Below are positions 51,645 to 64,000 of a stretch of DNA of 64,000 bases, in pieces. The position numbers and the translations under genes were made by a program. Below the pieces are notes generated by a model. That model saw only the letters and a program-made list of their open reading frames with translations. It made no database searches and was not told where the DNA came from. The stretch spans positions 291,267-355,266 of the forward strand of contig BJOX01000348.1 of NCBI GenBank assembly GCA_009731375.1, in the 5' to 3' direction. How positions within the stretch are numbered: position 1 is the first letter of the stretch; the number at the start of each line of letters is the position of its first letter. This DNA is from Paulinella micropora. Its lineage: Eukaryota > Cercozoa > Imbricatea > Euglyphida.

Positions 51645-51770
51645 GTACATACATGTATATACATATATACATATATATATGTATATATATATACATACAT
51701 ACATATGTACATACATACATACACATATATAATAATATGCATACATACATACATGCATACATACATGCAG
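51645..51770. repeat. Far side of the microsatellite intron
   Basis: TACA/CATG/ATAT repeats continue from the element's right end to an acceptor-like CATACATGCAG at 51770. Together with 12585-12709 this is the original transposase intron. Confidence 0.8.
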
Positions 51771-51872
51771 GCGTAGGAGTGGAGCTGGTGTTTCTCCCTG
51801 CGTATAGCCCCGAATTCAACCCATGTGAGCTAGCCTTTGGAAAAGTGAAATTTTTCATGAGAAAGCATCGAG
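51771..51872 (+). pseudogene. IS630/mariner-type DDE transposase, downstream exon
   Basis: It reads VGVELVFLPAYSPEFNPCEL then AFGKVKFFMRKHRG, the LPaYSPe.NPcE segment with the catalytic glutamate of IS630/Tc1-mariner transposases. It is in frame with the exon ending at 12584 (phase 1). A GTGTGT at 51873 could be the next donor, in which case the following intron begins with the satellite. The complete gene is not in this window. Confidence 0.8.
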
Positions 51873-51889
51873 GTGTGTGCATGCAAACA

Positions 51890-54800
51890 TACCATACATA
51901 CATTCATTTCGTTCATTTCATTCATTTCAAATTAGTTTCTCTTTCATTTCTCATTCATTTCTCATTTATTTTTCATATTCATTTATCATATTCATTTTCT
52001 ATAATATTTATTTTTCATATTCGTTTTTCATATTCATTTTTCATAGTTATTTTTCACATTCATTTGTGATATTCATTTTTCATATTCATTTTTCATATTC
52101 ATTTTTCATATTTATTTTTCATATTCATTTTGCACATATTAGTTTTTCGTATTTATTTTTCATATTCATTTTTCATATTCATTTTTCATATTCATTTTTC
52201 ATATTCATTTTTCACATTTATTTTTCACATTCATTTTTCACATTCATTTTTCACATTCATTTTTCATATTCATTTTTCATATTCATTTTTCATATTCATT
52301 TTTCATATTCATTTTTCATATTCATTTTTCATATTCGTTTTTCATATTCGTTTTTAACATTGATTTTTCACATTGATTGTTCACATTCATTTTTCATATT
52401 CATTTTTCATATTTATTTTTCATATTTATTTTTCATATTCATTTTTCATATTCATTTTTCATATTCATTTTTCACATTCATTTTTCACATTCGTTTTTTA
52501 AATTTATTTTTCACATTCATTTTTCACATTCATTTTTCACATTCATTTTTCATATTCATTTTTCACATTCATTTTTCACATTCATTTTTCACATTCATTT
52601 TTCATATTCGTTTTTCACATTCATTTTTCACATTCATTTTTCACATTCATTTTTCAAATTCGTTTTTCATATTCGTTTTTCATATTTATTTTTCATATTC
52701 ATTTTTCATATTCATTTTTCATATTCATTTTTCACATTCATTTTTTCATATTCATTTTTCATATTTATTTTTCACATTCATTTTTCACATTCATTTTTCA
52801 TATTCATTTTTCATATTTATTTTTCATATTTATTTTTCAAATTTATTTTTCATATTCATTTTTCATATTCATTTTTCATATTCATTTTTCATATTCATTT
52901 TTCACATTTATTTTTCACTTTCATTTTTCATATTCATTTTTCATATTTATTTTTCATATTCATTTTGCATATTCATTTTTCATATTCATTTTTCATATTC
53001 GTTTTTCATATTCGTTTTTCATATTTGTTTTTCATATTTGTTTTTCATATTCATTTTGCACATTCACTTTTCACATTCATTTTTCAAAGTTATTTTTCAA
53101 ATTCATTTTTCACATTCATTTTTCACATTCATTTTTCACATTCATTTTTCATATTCATTTTTCACATTCATTTTTCAAATTCATTTTTCATATTTATTTT
53201 TCATATTCATTTTTCACATTCATTTTTCATATTATTTTTCATATTCGTTTTTCATATTCGTTCTTCATATTCATTTTTCATATTTATTTTTCATATTCAT
53301 TTTTCACATTCATTTTTCATATTATTTTTCATATTCGTTTTTCATATTCGTTCTTCATATTCATTTTTCACAATCATTTTTCACAATCATTTTTCATATT
53401 CATTTTTCATATTCATTTTTTATATTGATTTTTCATATATATTCATTTTTCATATTTATTATTCATTTTTCATATTCATTTTTCATATTCATTTTTCATA
53501 TTCATTTTTCATATTCATTTTTCATATTCATTTTTCATATTCATTTTTCACATTCATTTTTCATATTCATTTTTCACATTCATTTTTCATATTCATTTTC
53601 ATATTTAATTTTCATATTCATTTTTCATATTCATTTTTCATATTCATTTTTCACATTCATTTTTCACATTCATTTTTCACATTCATTTTTCATATTCATT
53701 TTTCATATTTATTTTTTCCATTCATTTTTCATATTCATTTTTCACATTTATTTTTCATATTCATTTTTCATATTCATTTTTCATATTCAATTTTCATATT
53801 CATTTTTCACATTTATTTTTCGCATTCACTTTTCATATTCATTTTTCATATTCATTTTTTATTTTTATTTTTCATTTTGAATTTTCATATTCATTTTTCA
53901 CATTCATTTTTCACATTCATTTTTCACATTCATTTTTCACATTCATTTTTCATATTCATTTTTCATATATATTTTTCACATATTAGCTTTTCGTATTTAT
54001 TTTTCATATTCATTTTTCATATTCATTTTTCACATTTATTTTTCACATTCATTTTTCATATTTATTTTTTCCATTCATTTTTCATATTCATTTTTCACAT
54101 TTATTTTTCATATTCATTTTTCATATTCATTTTTCATCTTCAATTTTCATATTCAATTTTCACATTTATTTTTCGCATTCACTTTTCATATTCATTTTTC
54201 ATATTCATTTTTCATTTTTATTTTTCATTTTGAATTTTCATATTCATTTTTCATATTCATTTTTCATATTTATTTTTCACATTCATTTTTCACATTCATT
54301 TTTCACATTCATTTTTCACATTCATTTTTCACATTCATTTTTCATATTCATTTTTCATATATATTTTTCACATATTAGCTTTTCGTATTTATTTTTCATA
54401 TTCATTTTTCATATTCATTTTTCATATTCATTTTTCATATTTATTTTTCACATTCATTTTTCACATTCATTTTTCACATTCATTTTTCACAATCATTTTT
54501 CACATTCATTTTTCATATTCATTTTTCATATATATTTTTCACATATTAGCTTTTCGTATTTATTTTTCATATTCATTTTTCATATTCATTTTTCATATTC
54601 ATTTTTCATATTCATTTTTCATATTTATTTTTCATATTCATTTTTCATATTCATTTTTCATATTCATTTTTTATATTCATTTTTCATATTTATTTTTCAT
54701 ATTCATTTTTCACATTCATTTTTCACATGCATTTTTCATATTCATTTTTCATATTCATTTTTCATATTCATTTTTCATATTCGTTCTTCATATTCATTTT

Positions 54801-57800
54801 TCACATTCATTTTTCATATTCATTTTTCATATTCATTTTTCATATTCATTTTTCATATTCATTTTTCATATTCATTTTTCATATTCATTTTTCATATTCA
54901 TTTTTCATATTCATTTTTCATATTCATTTTTCATATTCATTTTTCATATTCATTTTTCATATTCATTTTTCACATTCATTTTTCACATTCATTTTTTACA
55001 TTCATTTTTCACATTCATTTTTCATATTTATTTTTTCCATTCATTTTTCATATTCATTTTTCACATTTATTTTTCATATTCATTTTTCATATTCATTTTT
55101 CACATTCATTTTTCGCATTCACTTTTCATATTCATTTTTCATATTCATTTTTCATTTTTTTTTTCATTTTGAATTTTCATATTCATTTTTCATATTCATT
55201 TTTCATATTTATTTTTCACATTCATTTTTCACATTCATTTTTCACATTCATTTTTCACAATTATTTTTCACATTCATTTTTCATATTCATTTTTCATATA
55301 TATTTTTCACATATTAGCTTTTCGTATTTATTTTTCATATTCATTTTTCATATTCATTTTTCATATTCATTTTTTATTTTTATTTTTCATTTTGAATTTT
55401 CATATTAATTTTTCATATTCATTTTTCATATTTATTTTTCACATTCATTTTTCACATTCATTTTTCACATTCATTTTTCACAATCATTTTTCACATTCAT
55501 TTTTCATATTCATTTTTCATATATATATTTCACATATAAGCTTTTCGTATTTATTTTTCATATTCATTTTTCATATTCATTTTTCATATTCATTTTTCAT
55601 ATTCATTTTTCATATTCATTTTTCACATTTATTTTTCACATTCATTTTTCATATTCATTTTTCACATTCATTTTTCACATTCATTTTTCATATTCATTTT
55701 TCATATTCATTTTTCATATTCATTTTTCATATTCATTTTTTATATTCATTTTTCATATATATTCATTTTTCATATTTATTATTCATATTCATTTTTCATA
55801 TTCATTTTTCATATTCATTTTTCATATTTATTTTTCATATTCATTTTTCACATTCATTTTTCATATTCATTTTTCACATTCATTTTTCACATTCATTTTT
55901 CATATTCATTTTTCATATTCATTTTTCATATTCATTTTTCATAATCCTTTTTCATATTTAATTTTCATATTGATTTTTCACATTTATTTTTCACATTTAT
56001 TTTTTATATTCATTTTTCATATTCATTTTTCACATTCATTTTTCACATTCATTTTTCACATTCATTTTTCATATTTATTTTTTCCATTCATTTTTCATAT
56101 TCATTTTTCACATATATTTTTCATATTCATTTTTCATATTCATTTTTCATCTTCAATTTTCATATTCATTTTTCACATTTATTTTTCGCATTCACTTTTC
56201 ATATTCATTTTTCATATTCATTTTTCATTTTTATTTTTCATTTTGAATTTTCATATTCATTTTTCATATTCATTTTTCATATTTATTTTTCACATTCATT
56301 TTTCACATTCATTTTTCACATTCATTTTTCATATTCATTTTTCATATATATTTTTCACATATTAGCTTTTCGTATTTATTTTTCATATTCATTTTTCATA
56401 TTCATTTTTCATATTCATTTTTCATATTCATTTTTCATATTCATTTTTCATATTCATTTTTCACATTCATTTTTCATATTCATTTTTCATATTCATTTTT
56501 CATATTCATTTTTCATATTCATTTTTCATATTTATTTTTCATATTTACTTTTCATTCATTTTTTATATTTATTTTTCACATTCATTTTTCATATTAATAT
56601 TTATTATTCATATTTATTATTCATACTTCTTTTTCATATTTATTTTTCATATTCATTTTTCACATTCATTTTTCACATTCATTTTTCACAATCGTTTTTC
56701 AAATTCATTTTTCACATTCATTTTTCATATTTATTTTTCATATTCACTTTTCATATTTATTTTTCATATTCACTTTTCATATTCATTTTTCATATTCATT
56801 TTTGTAATGTATTTTTCATATTCGTTTTTCACATTCATTTTCACATTCATTTTTCACATTCATTTTTCACATTCATTTTTCCTATTCATTTTTCACATTC
56901 ATTTTTCACATTCGTTTTTCATATTTATTTTTCATATTCGTTTTTCATATTCATTTTTCATATTCATTTTTCACATTTATTTTTCATGTTCATTTTTCAT
57001 ATTTATTTTTCACATTCATTTTTCACATTCATTTTTCATATTCATTTTTCATATTCATTTTTCATATTTATTTTCCATATTTATTTTTTATATTCATTTT
57101 TCATATTCATTTTTCATATTCATTTTTCATAATCCTTTTTCATATTTAATTTTCATATTGATTTTTCACATTTATTTTTCACATTTATTTTTTATATTCA
57201 TTTTTCATATTCATTTTTCACATTCATTTTTCACATTCATTTTTCACATTCATTTTTCACATTCATTTTTATATTCATTTTTCATATTCATTTTTCATAT
57301 TCATTTTTCATATTCATTTTCATATTCATTTTTCATATTCGTTCTTCATATTCATTTTTCTCATTCATTTTTCACATTCATTTTTCACATTCATTTTTCA
57401 TATTCATTTTTCATATATATTCATTTTTCATATTCATTTTTCACATTCATTTTTCATATTCATTTGTCACATTCATTTTTCGTATTCATTTTTCAGATTC
57501 ATTTTTCATATTCATTTTTCAGATTCATTTTTCATATTCTTTTTTCATATTCACTTTTCATATTCATTTTTCGCATTCACTTTTCATATTCATTTTTCAT
57601 ATTCATTTTTCATTTTTATTTTTCATTTTGAATTTTCATATTCATTTTTCATATTCATTTTTCATATTTATTTTTCACATTCATTTTTCACATTCATTTT
57701 TCACATTCATTTTTCACAATCATTTTTCACATTCATTTTTCATATTCATTTTTCATATATATTTTTCACATATAAGCTTTTCGTATTTATTTTTCATATT

Positions 57801-60800
57801 CATTTTTCATATATATTTTTCACATATAAGCTTTTCGTATTTATTTTTCATATTCATTTTTCATATTCATTTTTCACATGTATTTTTCACATTCATTTTT
57901 CATATTCATTTTTCACATGTATTTTTCACATGCATTTTTCATATTCATTTTTCATATTCATTTTTCATATTCATTTTTCATATTCGTTCTTCATATTCAT
58001 TTTTCACATTCATTTTTCACATTCATTTTTCACATTCATTTTTTATATTCATTTTTCATATATATTCATTTTTCATATTTATTATTCATATTCATTTTTC
58101 ATATTCATTTTTCATATTCATTTTTCATATTCATTTTTCATATTCATTTTTCACATTCATTTTTCATATTCATTTTTCATATTCATTTTTCATATTCATT
58201 TTTCACATTCATTTTTCACATTCATTTTTCACATTCATTTTTCATATTCATTTTTCATATTTATTTTTTCCATTCATTTTTCATATTCATTTTTCACATT
58301 TATTTTTTATATTCATTTTTCATCTTCAATTTTCATATTCAATTTTCATATTCATTTTTCACATTTATTTTTCGCATTCACTTTTCATATTCATTTTTCA
58401 TATTCATTTTTCATTTTTATTTTTCATTTTCAATTTTCATATTCATTTTTCATATTCATTTTTCATATTTATTTTTCACATTCATTTTTCACATTCATTT
58501 TTCACATTCATTTTTCACAATCATTTTTCACATTCATTTTTCATATTCATTTTTCATATATATTTTTCACATATTAGCTTTTCGTATTTATTTTTCATAT
58601 TCATTTTTCATATTTATTTTTCACATTCATTTTTCATATTCATTTTTCACATTCATTTTTCACATGCATTTTTCATATTCATTTTTCATATTCATTTTTC
58701 ATATTCATTTTTCTTATTCATTTTTCATATTTACTTTTCATTCATTTTTTATATTTATTTTTCACATTCATTTTTCATATTAATATTTATTATTCATATT
58801 TATTATTCATACTTCTTTTTCATATTTATTTTTCATATTCATTTTTCACATTCATTTTTCACATTCATTTTTCACAATCGTTTTTCAAATTCATTTTTCA
58901 CATTCATTTTTCATATTTATTTTTCACATTCATTTTTCATATTTATTTTTCATATTCATTTTTCATATTCATTTTTGTAATGTATTTTTCATATTCGTTT
59001 TTAACATTCATTTTCACATTCATTTTTCACATTCATTTTTCACATTCATTTTTCCTATTCATTTTTCACATTCATTTTTCACATTCGTTTTTCATATTTA
59101 TTTTTCATATTCGTTTTTCATATTCATTTTTCAATTTATTTTTCACATTTATTTTTCATATTCATTTTTCATATTTATTTTTCACATTCATTTTTCACAT
59201 TCATTTTTCATATTCATTTTTCATATTTATTTTCCATATTTATTTTTCATATTCATTTTTCATATTCATTTTTCATATTCATTTTTCATAATCCTTTTTC
59301 ATATTCATTTTTCATATTGATTTTTCACATTTATTTTTCACATTTATTTTTTATATTCATTTTTCATATTCATTTTTCATATTCATTTTTCACATTCATT
59401 TTTCAGATTCATTTTTCATATTCGTTTTTCATATTCATTATTCATATTCATTTTTACATTCATTTTTCATAGTTATTTTTCATATTCATTTTTCACATTC
59501 ATTTTTCACATTCATTTTTATATTCATTTTTCATATTCATTTTTCATATTCATTTTTCATATTCATTTTCATATTCATTTTTCATATTCGTTCTTCATAT
59601 TCATTTTTCTCATTCATTTTTCTCATTTATTTTTCACATTCATTTTTCACATTCATTTTTCATATTCATTTTTCATATATATTCATTTTTCATATTCATT
59701 TTTCATATTCATTTTTCACATGCATTTTTCACATTCATTTTTCATATTCATTTGTCACATTCATTTTTCGTATTCATTTTTCAGATTCATTTTTCATATT
59801 CATTTTTCATATTTATTTTTCATATTCTTTTTTCATATGCACTTTTCATATTCATTTTTCATATTCATTTTCACATTCATTTTTCACATTCCTTTTATAT
59901 ATTCCTTTTTTACATTCATTTTTCACATTCATTTTTCATATTCATTTTTCATATTCATTTTTCATATTCATTTTTGACTTTCATTTTTTACATTCATTTT
60001 TTATATTCCTTGTTCACATTCCTTTTTCACATTCCTTTTTCACATTCATTTTTCATATTCATTTTTCATATTCACTTTTCATATTCGTTTTTCATATTCG
60101 TTTTTCATATTCATTTTTCACATTCATTCATTTTTCATATTCATTTTTCATATTCATTTTTCACATATACTTTTTCCATATTCATTTTTCATATTCATTT
60201 TCCATATTCATTTTCCATATTCATTTTTCATATTCATTTTTCATATTCATTTTTCATATTCATTTTTCACATTTATTTTTCATATTTATTTTTCATATGC
60301 ATTTTTGATATTCATTTTTCACATTCATTTTTCACATTCATTTTTCATATTCATTTTTCATATTCATTTTTCATATTCATTTTTCATATTCATTTTTCAT
60401 ATTTATTATTCATATTCATTTTTCATATTTATTTTTTTAATTCATTTTTCACATTCATTTTTCATATATTTGTTTTTCATATTCATTTTTCATTTTTTTT
60501 TTTTATACTCGTTTTTCATATTCATTTTTCACATTTATTTTTTCACATTCATTTTTCCTATTCATTTTTCGTATTCATTTTTCATATTCATTTTTCATAT
60601 TCATTTTTCATATTCATTTTTCATATTCATTTTTCACATTTGTTTTTCATATTCATTTTTCATTTCATTTTTCATATTCATTTTTCATATTCATTTTTCA
60701 TATTCATTTTTCATATTCATTTTTCATATTCGTTTTTCACATTCGTTTTTCACATTCATTTTTCATATTCATTTTTCATATTCATTTTTCATATTCATTT

Positions 60801-63800
60801 TTTATCTTCGTTTTTTATATTCGTTTTTAACATTCATTTTTCATATTCATTTTTCATATTCATTTTTCACATTCATTTTTCAGATTCATTTTTCATATTT
60901 ATTTTTCATATTCCTTTTTCATATTCCTTTTTCATATTCCTGTTTCATATTCCTTTTTCATATTCATTTTTCATATTCATTTTTCACATTCATTTTTCAT
61001 ATTCATTTTTCAAATTCGTTTTTCACATTCATTTTTCACATTCATTTTTCACATTCATTTTTCATATTCATCTTTCATACTCATTTTTCATATTCGTTTT
61101 TCATATTCATTTTTCACATTCATTTTTCACATTCATTTTTCACATTCGTTTTTCACATTCGTTTTTCATATTTAATTTTCATATTCATTTTTCACATTCA
61201 TTTTTCACATTCATTTTTCACATTCATTTTTCATATTCATCTTTCATACTCATTTTTCATATTTATTTTTCATATTCCTTTTTCATATTCGTTTTTCATA
61301 TTCATTTTTCACATTCATTTTTCACATTCATTTTTCACATTCGTTTTTCACATTCGTTTTTCATATTTAATTTTCATATTCATTTTTCATATTCGTTTTT
61401 CATATTCATTTTTCACATTCATTTTTCATATTCATTTTTCATATTCATTTTTCACATTTATTTTTCACATTTATTTTTCACATTCATTTTTCATATTTAT
61501 TTTTCATATTTATTTTTCATATTCATTTTTCATATTCAATTTTCATATTCATTTTTCATATTCACTTTTCATATTCATTTTTCATATTCATTTTTTACAT
61601 TTGTTTTTCATATTCATTTTTCATTTCATTTTTCATATTCATTTTTCATATTCATTTTTCATATTCGTTTTTCATATTCGTTTTTCATATTCGTTTTTCA
61701 TATTCATTTTTCACATTCATTTTTCACATTCGTTTTTCACATTCATTTTTCATATTTATTTTTCATATTCATTTTTCATATTCATTTTTTATCTTCGTTT
61801 TTTATATTCGTTTTTAACATTCATTTTTCATATTCATTTTTCATATTCATTTTTCACATTCATTTTTCATATTTATTTTTCAAATTTATTTTTCATATTC
61901 CTTTTTCATATTCCTTTTTCATATTCCTTTTTCATATTCATTTTTCATATTCATTTTTCACATTCATTTTTCATATTCATTTTTCACATTCGTTTTTCAC
62001 ATTCATTTTTCACATTCATTTTTCACATTCATTTTTCACATTCATTTTTCATATTCATCTTTCATACTCATTTTTCATATTTATTTTTCATATTCCTTTT
62101 TCATATTCGTTTTTCATATTCATTTTTCACATTCATTCTTCACATTCATTTTTCACATTCGTTTTTCACATTCGTTTTTCATATTTAATTTTCATATTCA
62201 TTTTTCATATTGGTTTTTCATATTCATTTTTCACATTCATTTTTCATATTCATTTTTCATATTCATTTTTCACATTTATTTTTCACATTTATTTTTCACA
62301 TTCATTTTTCATATTTATTTTTCATATTTATTTTTCATATTTATTTTTCATATTTATTTTTCATATTCATTTTTCATATTCATTTTTCATATTCATTTTT
62401 CATATTCATTTTTCACATTTATTTTTCACTTTCATTTTTCATATCCATTTTTCATATTTATTTTTCGTATTCATTTTTCACATTCATTTTTCATATTCGT
62501 TTTTCATATTCGTTTTTCATATTCGTTTTTCTCATTCGTTTTTCATATTCATTTTTCACATTCATTTTTCACATTCATTTTTCATAGTTATTTTTCATAT
62601 TCATTTTTCACATTCATTTTTCACATTCATTTTTCACTATCATTTTTCACATTCATTTTTCATATTCATTTTTCACATATTAGTTTTTCGTATTTATTTT
62701 TCATATTCATTTTTCATATTCATTTTTCATATTCATTTTTCATATTCATTTTTCATATTCATTTTTCACATTCATTTTTCACATTCATTTTTCATATTCA
62801 TTTTTCATATTCATTTTTCATATTCATTTTTCATATTTATTTTTCACATTCATTTTTCATATTTATTTTCCATGTTCATTTTTCATATTCATTTTTCGTA
62901 TTTATTTTTCGAATTCGTCCTTCATATTTATTTTTCATATTCAATTTTCATATTATTATTCATATTCATTTTTCATATTTATTTTTCACATTCATTTTTC
63001 ACATTCATTTTTCATATATTCGTTTTTCATATTTATTTTTCATATTTATTTTTCATATTCATTTTTCATATTCATTTTTCACATTTATTTTTTCACATTC
63101 ATTTTTCATATTCATTTTTCATATTCATTTTTCATATTAATTTTTCATATATATTCATTTTTCATATTCATTTTCCATATTCATTTTCCATATTCATTTT
63201 TCATATTCATTTTTCATATTCATTTTTCATATTCATTTTTCATATTCATTTTTCATATTCATTTTTCATATTTATTTTTCATATTCATTTTTCATATTCA
63301 TTTTTCATATTCATTTTTCATATTCATTTTTCACATTCATTTTTCATATTCATTTTTCATATTTATTTTCCATATTCATTTTTTATATTCATTTTTCACA
63401 TTCATTTTTCATATTCATTTTTCATATTCATTTTTCTCATTTATTTTTCATATTTGTTTTTCATATTTGTTTTTCATATTCATTTTTCATATTCATTTTT
63501 CATATTCATTTTTCATATTCATTTTTCATATTCCAGTTTCACATTCATTTTTCACATTCATTTTGCATATTCATTTTTCACATTCATTTTTCATATTCAT
63601 TTTTCATATTCATTTTTCACATTCATTTTTCACATTCATTTTTCATATTCGTTTTTCTCATTCATTTTTCATATTCATTTTTCATATTCATTTTTCATAT
63701 TCATTTTCCATATTCATTTTCATATTCATTTTCCATATTCATTTTTCATATTCATTTTTCATATTCATTTTTCATATTCATTTTTCATATTCATTTTTCA

Positions 63801-64000
63801 TATTCATTTTTCATATTTATTTTCCATATTCATTTTTTATATTCATTTTTCACATTCATTTTTCATATTCATTTTTCATATTCATTTTTCTCATTTATTT
63901 TTCATATTTGTTTTTCATATTTGTTTTTCATATTCATTTTTCATATTCATTTTTCATATTCATTTTTCATATTCATTTTTCATATTCCAGTTTCATATTC
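51890..64000. repeat. 13-bp AT-rich satellite with higher-order units
   Basis: The rest of the window is a tandem array of ATATTCATTTTTC with common variants ACATTCATTTTTC, ATATTTATTTTTC and ATATTCGTTTTTC. Thirteen is not a multiple of three and the unit has no stop in any plus-strand frame, so long F/I/H/S-rich open frames appear; these are artefacts. A recurring longer block ends in CACATATTAGCTTTTCGTAT (for example near 53967, 54369, 54539, 55309, 56355, 58567; variants near 52133, 55531, 57767, 57822, 62664) and often follows a TTTTGAATTTTCATATTC word, showing segmental duplication of higher-order units. No gene is present. Confidence 0.97.

Noticed and set aside
51877-62587. Many long F/I/H/S-rich open frames (up to 667 codons)
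   Set aside because: They are readings of the 13-bp satellite, which lacks stops in all plus-strand frames. The repeated 13-residue pattern IFHIHFSYSFFIF is a consequence of the repeat, not a protein.

Overview
This is a stretch of nuclear DNA from a eukaryote, most likely a unicellular alga or other protist (inference from spliceosomal introns, a Ty3/gypsy-type retroelement, an IS630/mariner-type transposase split by introns, and a very long AT-rich satellite). The species cannot be told from the sequence. Four assembly gaps (2119-2128, 2633-2642, 13214-13273, 49297-49810) all sit in poly-G or poly-C runs.

Layout: 1-1.7 kb is AT-rich and holds no convincing gene. About 1.7-12.28 kb is a decayed Ty3/gypsy-like retroelement (gag-like ORFs, protease-like region, RT-RNase H, integrase, GPY/F module) broken by frameshifts and stops. 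12285-12584 and 51771-51872 are two exons of one DDE transposase gene. They join in frame if everything between them is removed as an intron. That intron is a TACA/ATAC microsatellite, and a ~38.9 kb element (about 12710-51644) sits inside it. From about 51.9 kb to the end of the window is a 13-bp satellite (ATATTCATTTTTC and variants) with higher-order structure.

The main find is the 38.9 kb element, an integrated DNA virus of the double-jelly-roll lineage (Bamfordvirae/Varidnaviria). It has terminal inverted repeats (TIRs) of about 3 kb. It encodes a major capsid protein, a penton-like minor capsid protein, an A32-type packaging ATPase, a RuvC-like Holliday junction resolvase, fibre-like and basic core-like virion proteins, and a tyrosine recombinase. 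It also has VLTF2-like and VLTF3-like late transcription factors, a PCNA-like clamp, a probable ssDNA-binding protein, both subunits of class I ribonucleotide reductase, an F-box protein, a SLATT-like two-TM protein, and a large fusion of a TV-Pol-type (family A related) polymerase with a herpes-UL9-like origin-binding helicase. No RNA polymerase, capping enzyme or protein-primed PolB is seen. The set mixes polinton-like virus features (size, TIRs, penton, tyrosine recombinase, TV-Pol) with nucleocytovirus features (VLTF2, VLTF3, RNR, PCNA).

How it may work together (inference): the tyrosine recombinase integrates the genome; arrays of palindromes with AT-rich centres in each TIR are candidate origins for the origin-binding helicase-polymerase; clamp, SSB and RNR support replication; VLTF2/VLTF3 drive late genes that share an A-tract plus ATCTTG-like upstream motif. 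Three 50-57 nt spliceosomal introns and recurrent N-terminal nuclear-localisation-like motifs point to a nuclear cycle using host transcription and splicing. Almost every gene is intact; the exception is one in-frame TGA near the start of the polymerase-helicase, so the provirus is either recently inactivated, miscalled at one base, or uses readthrough.
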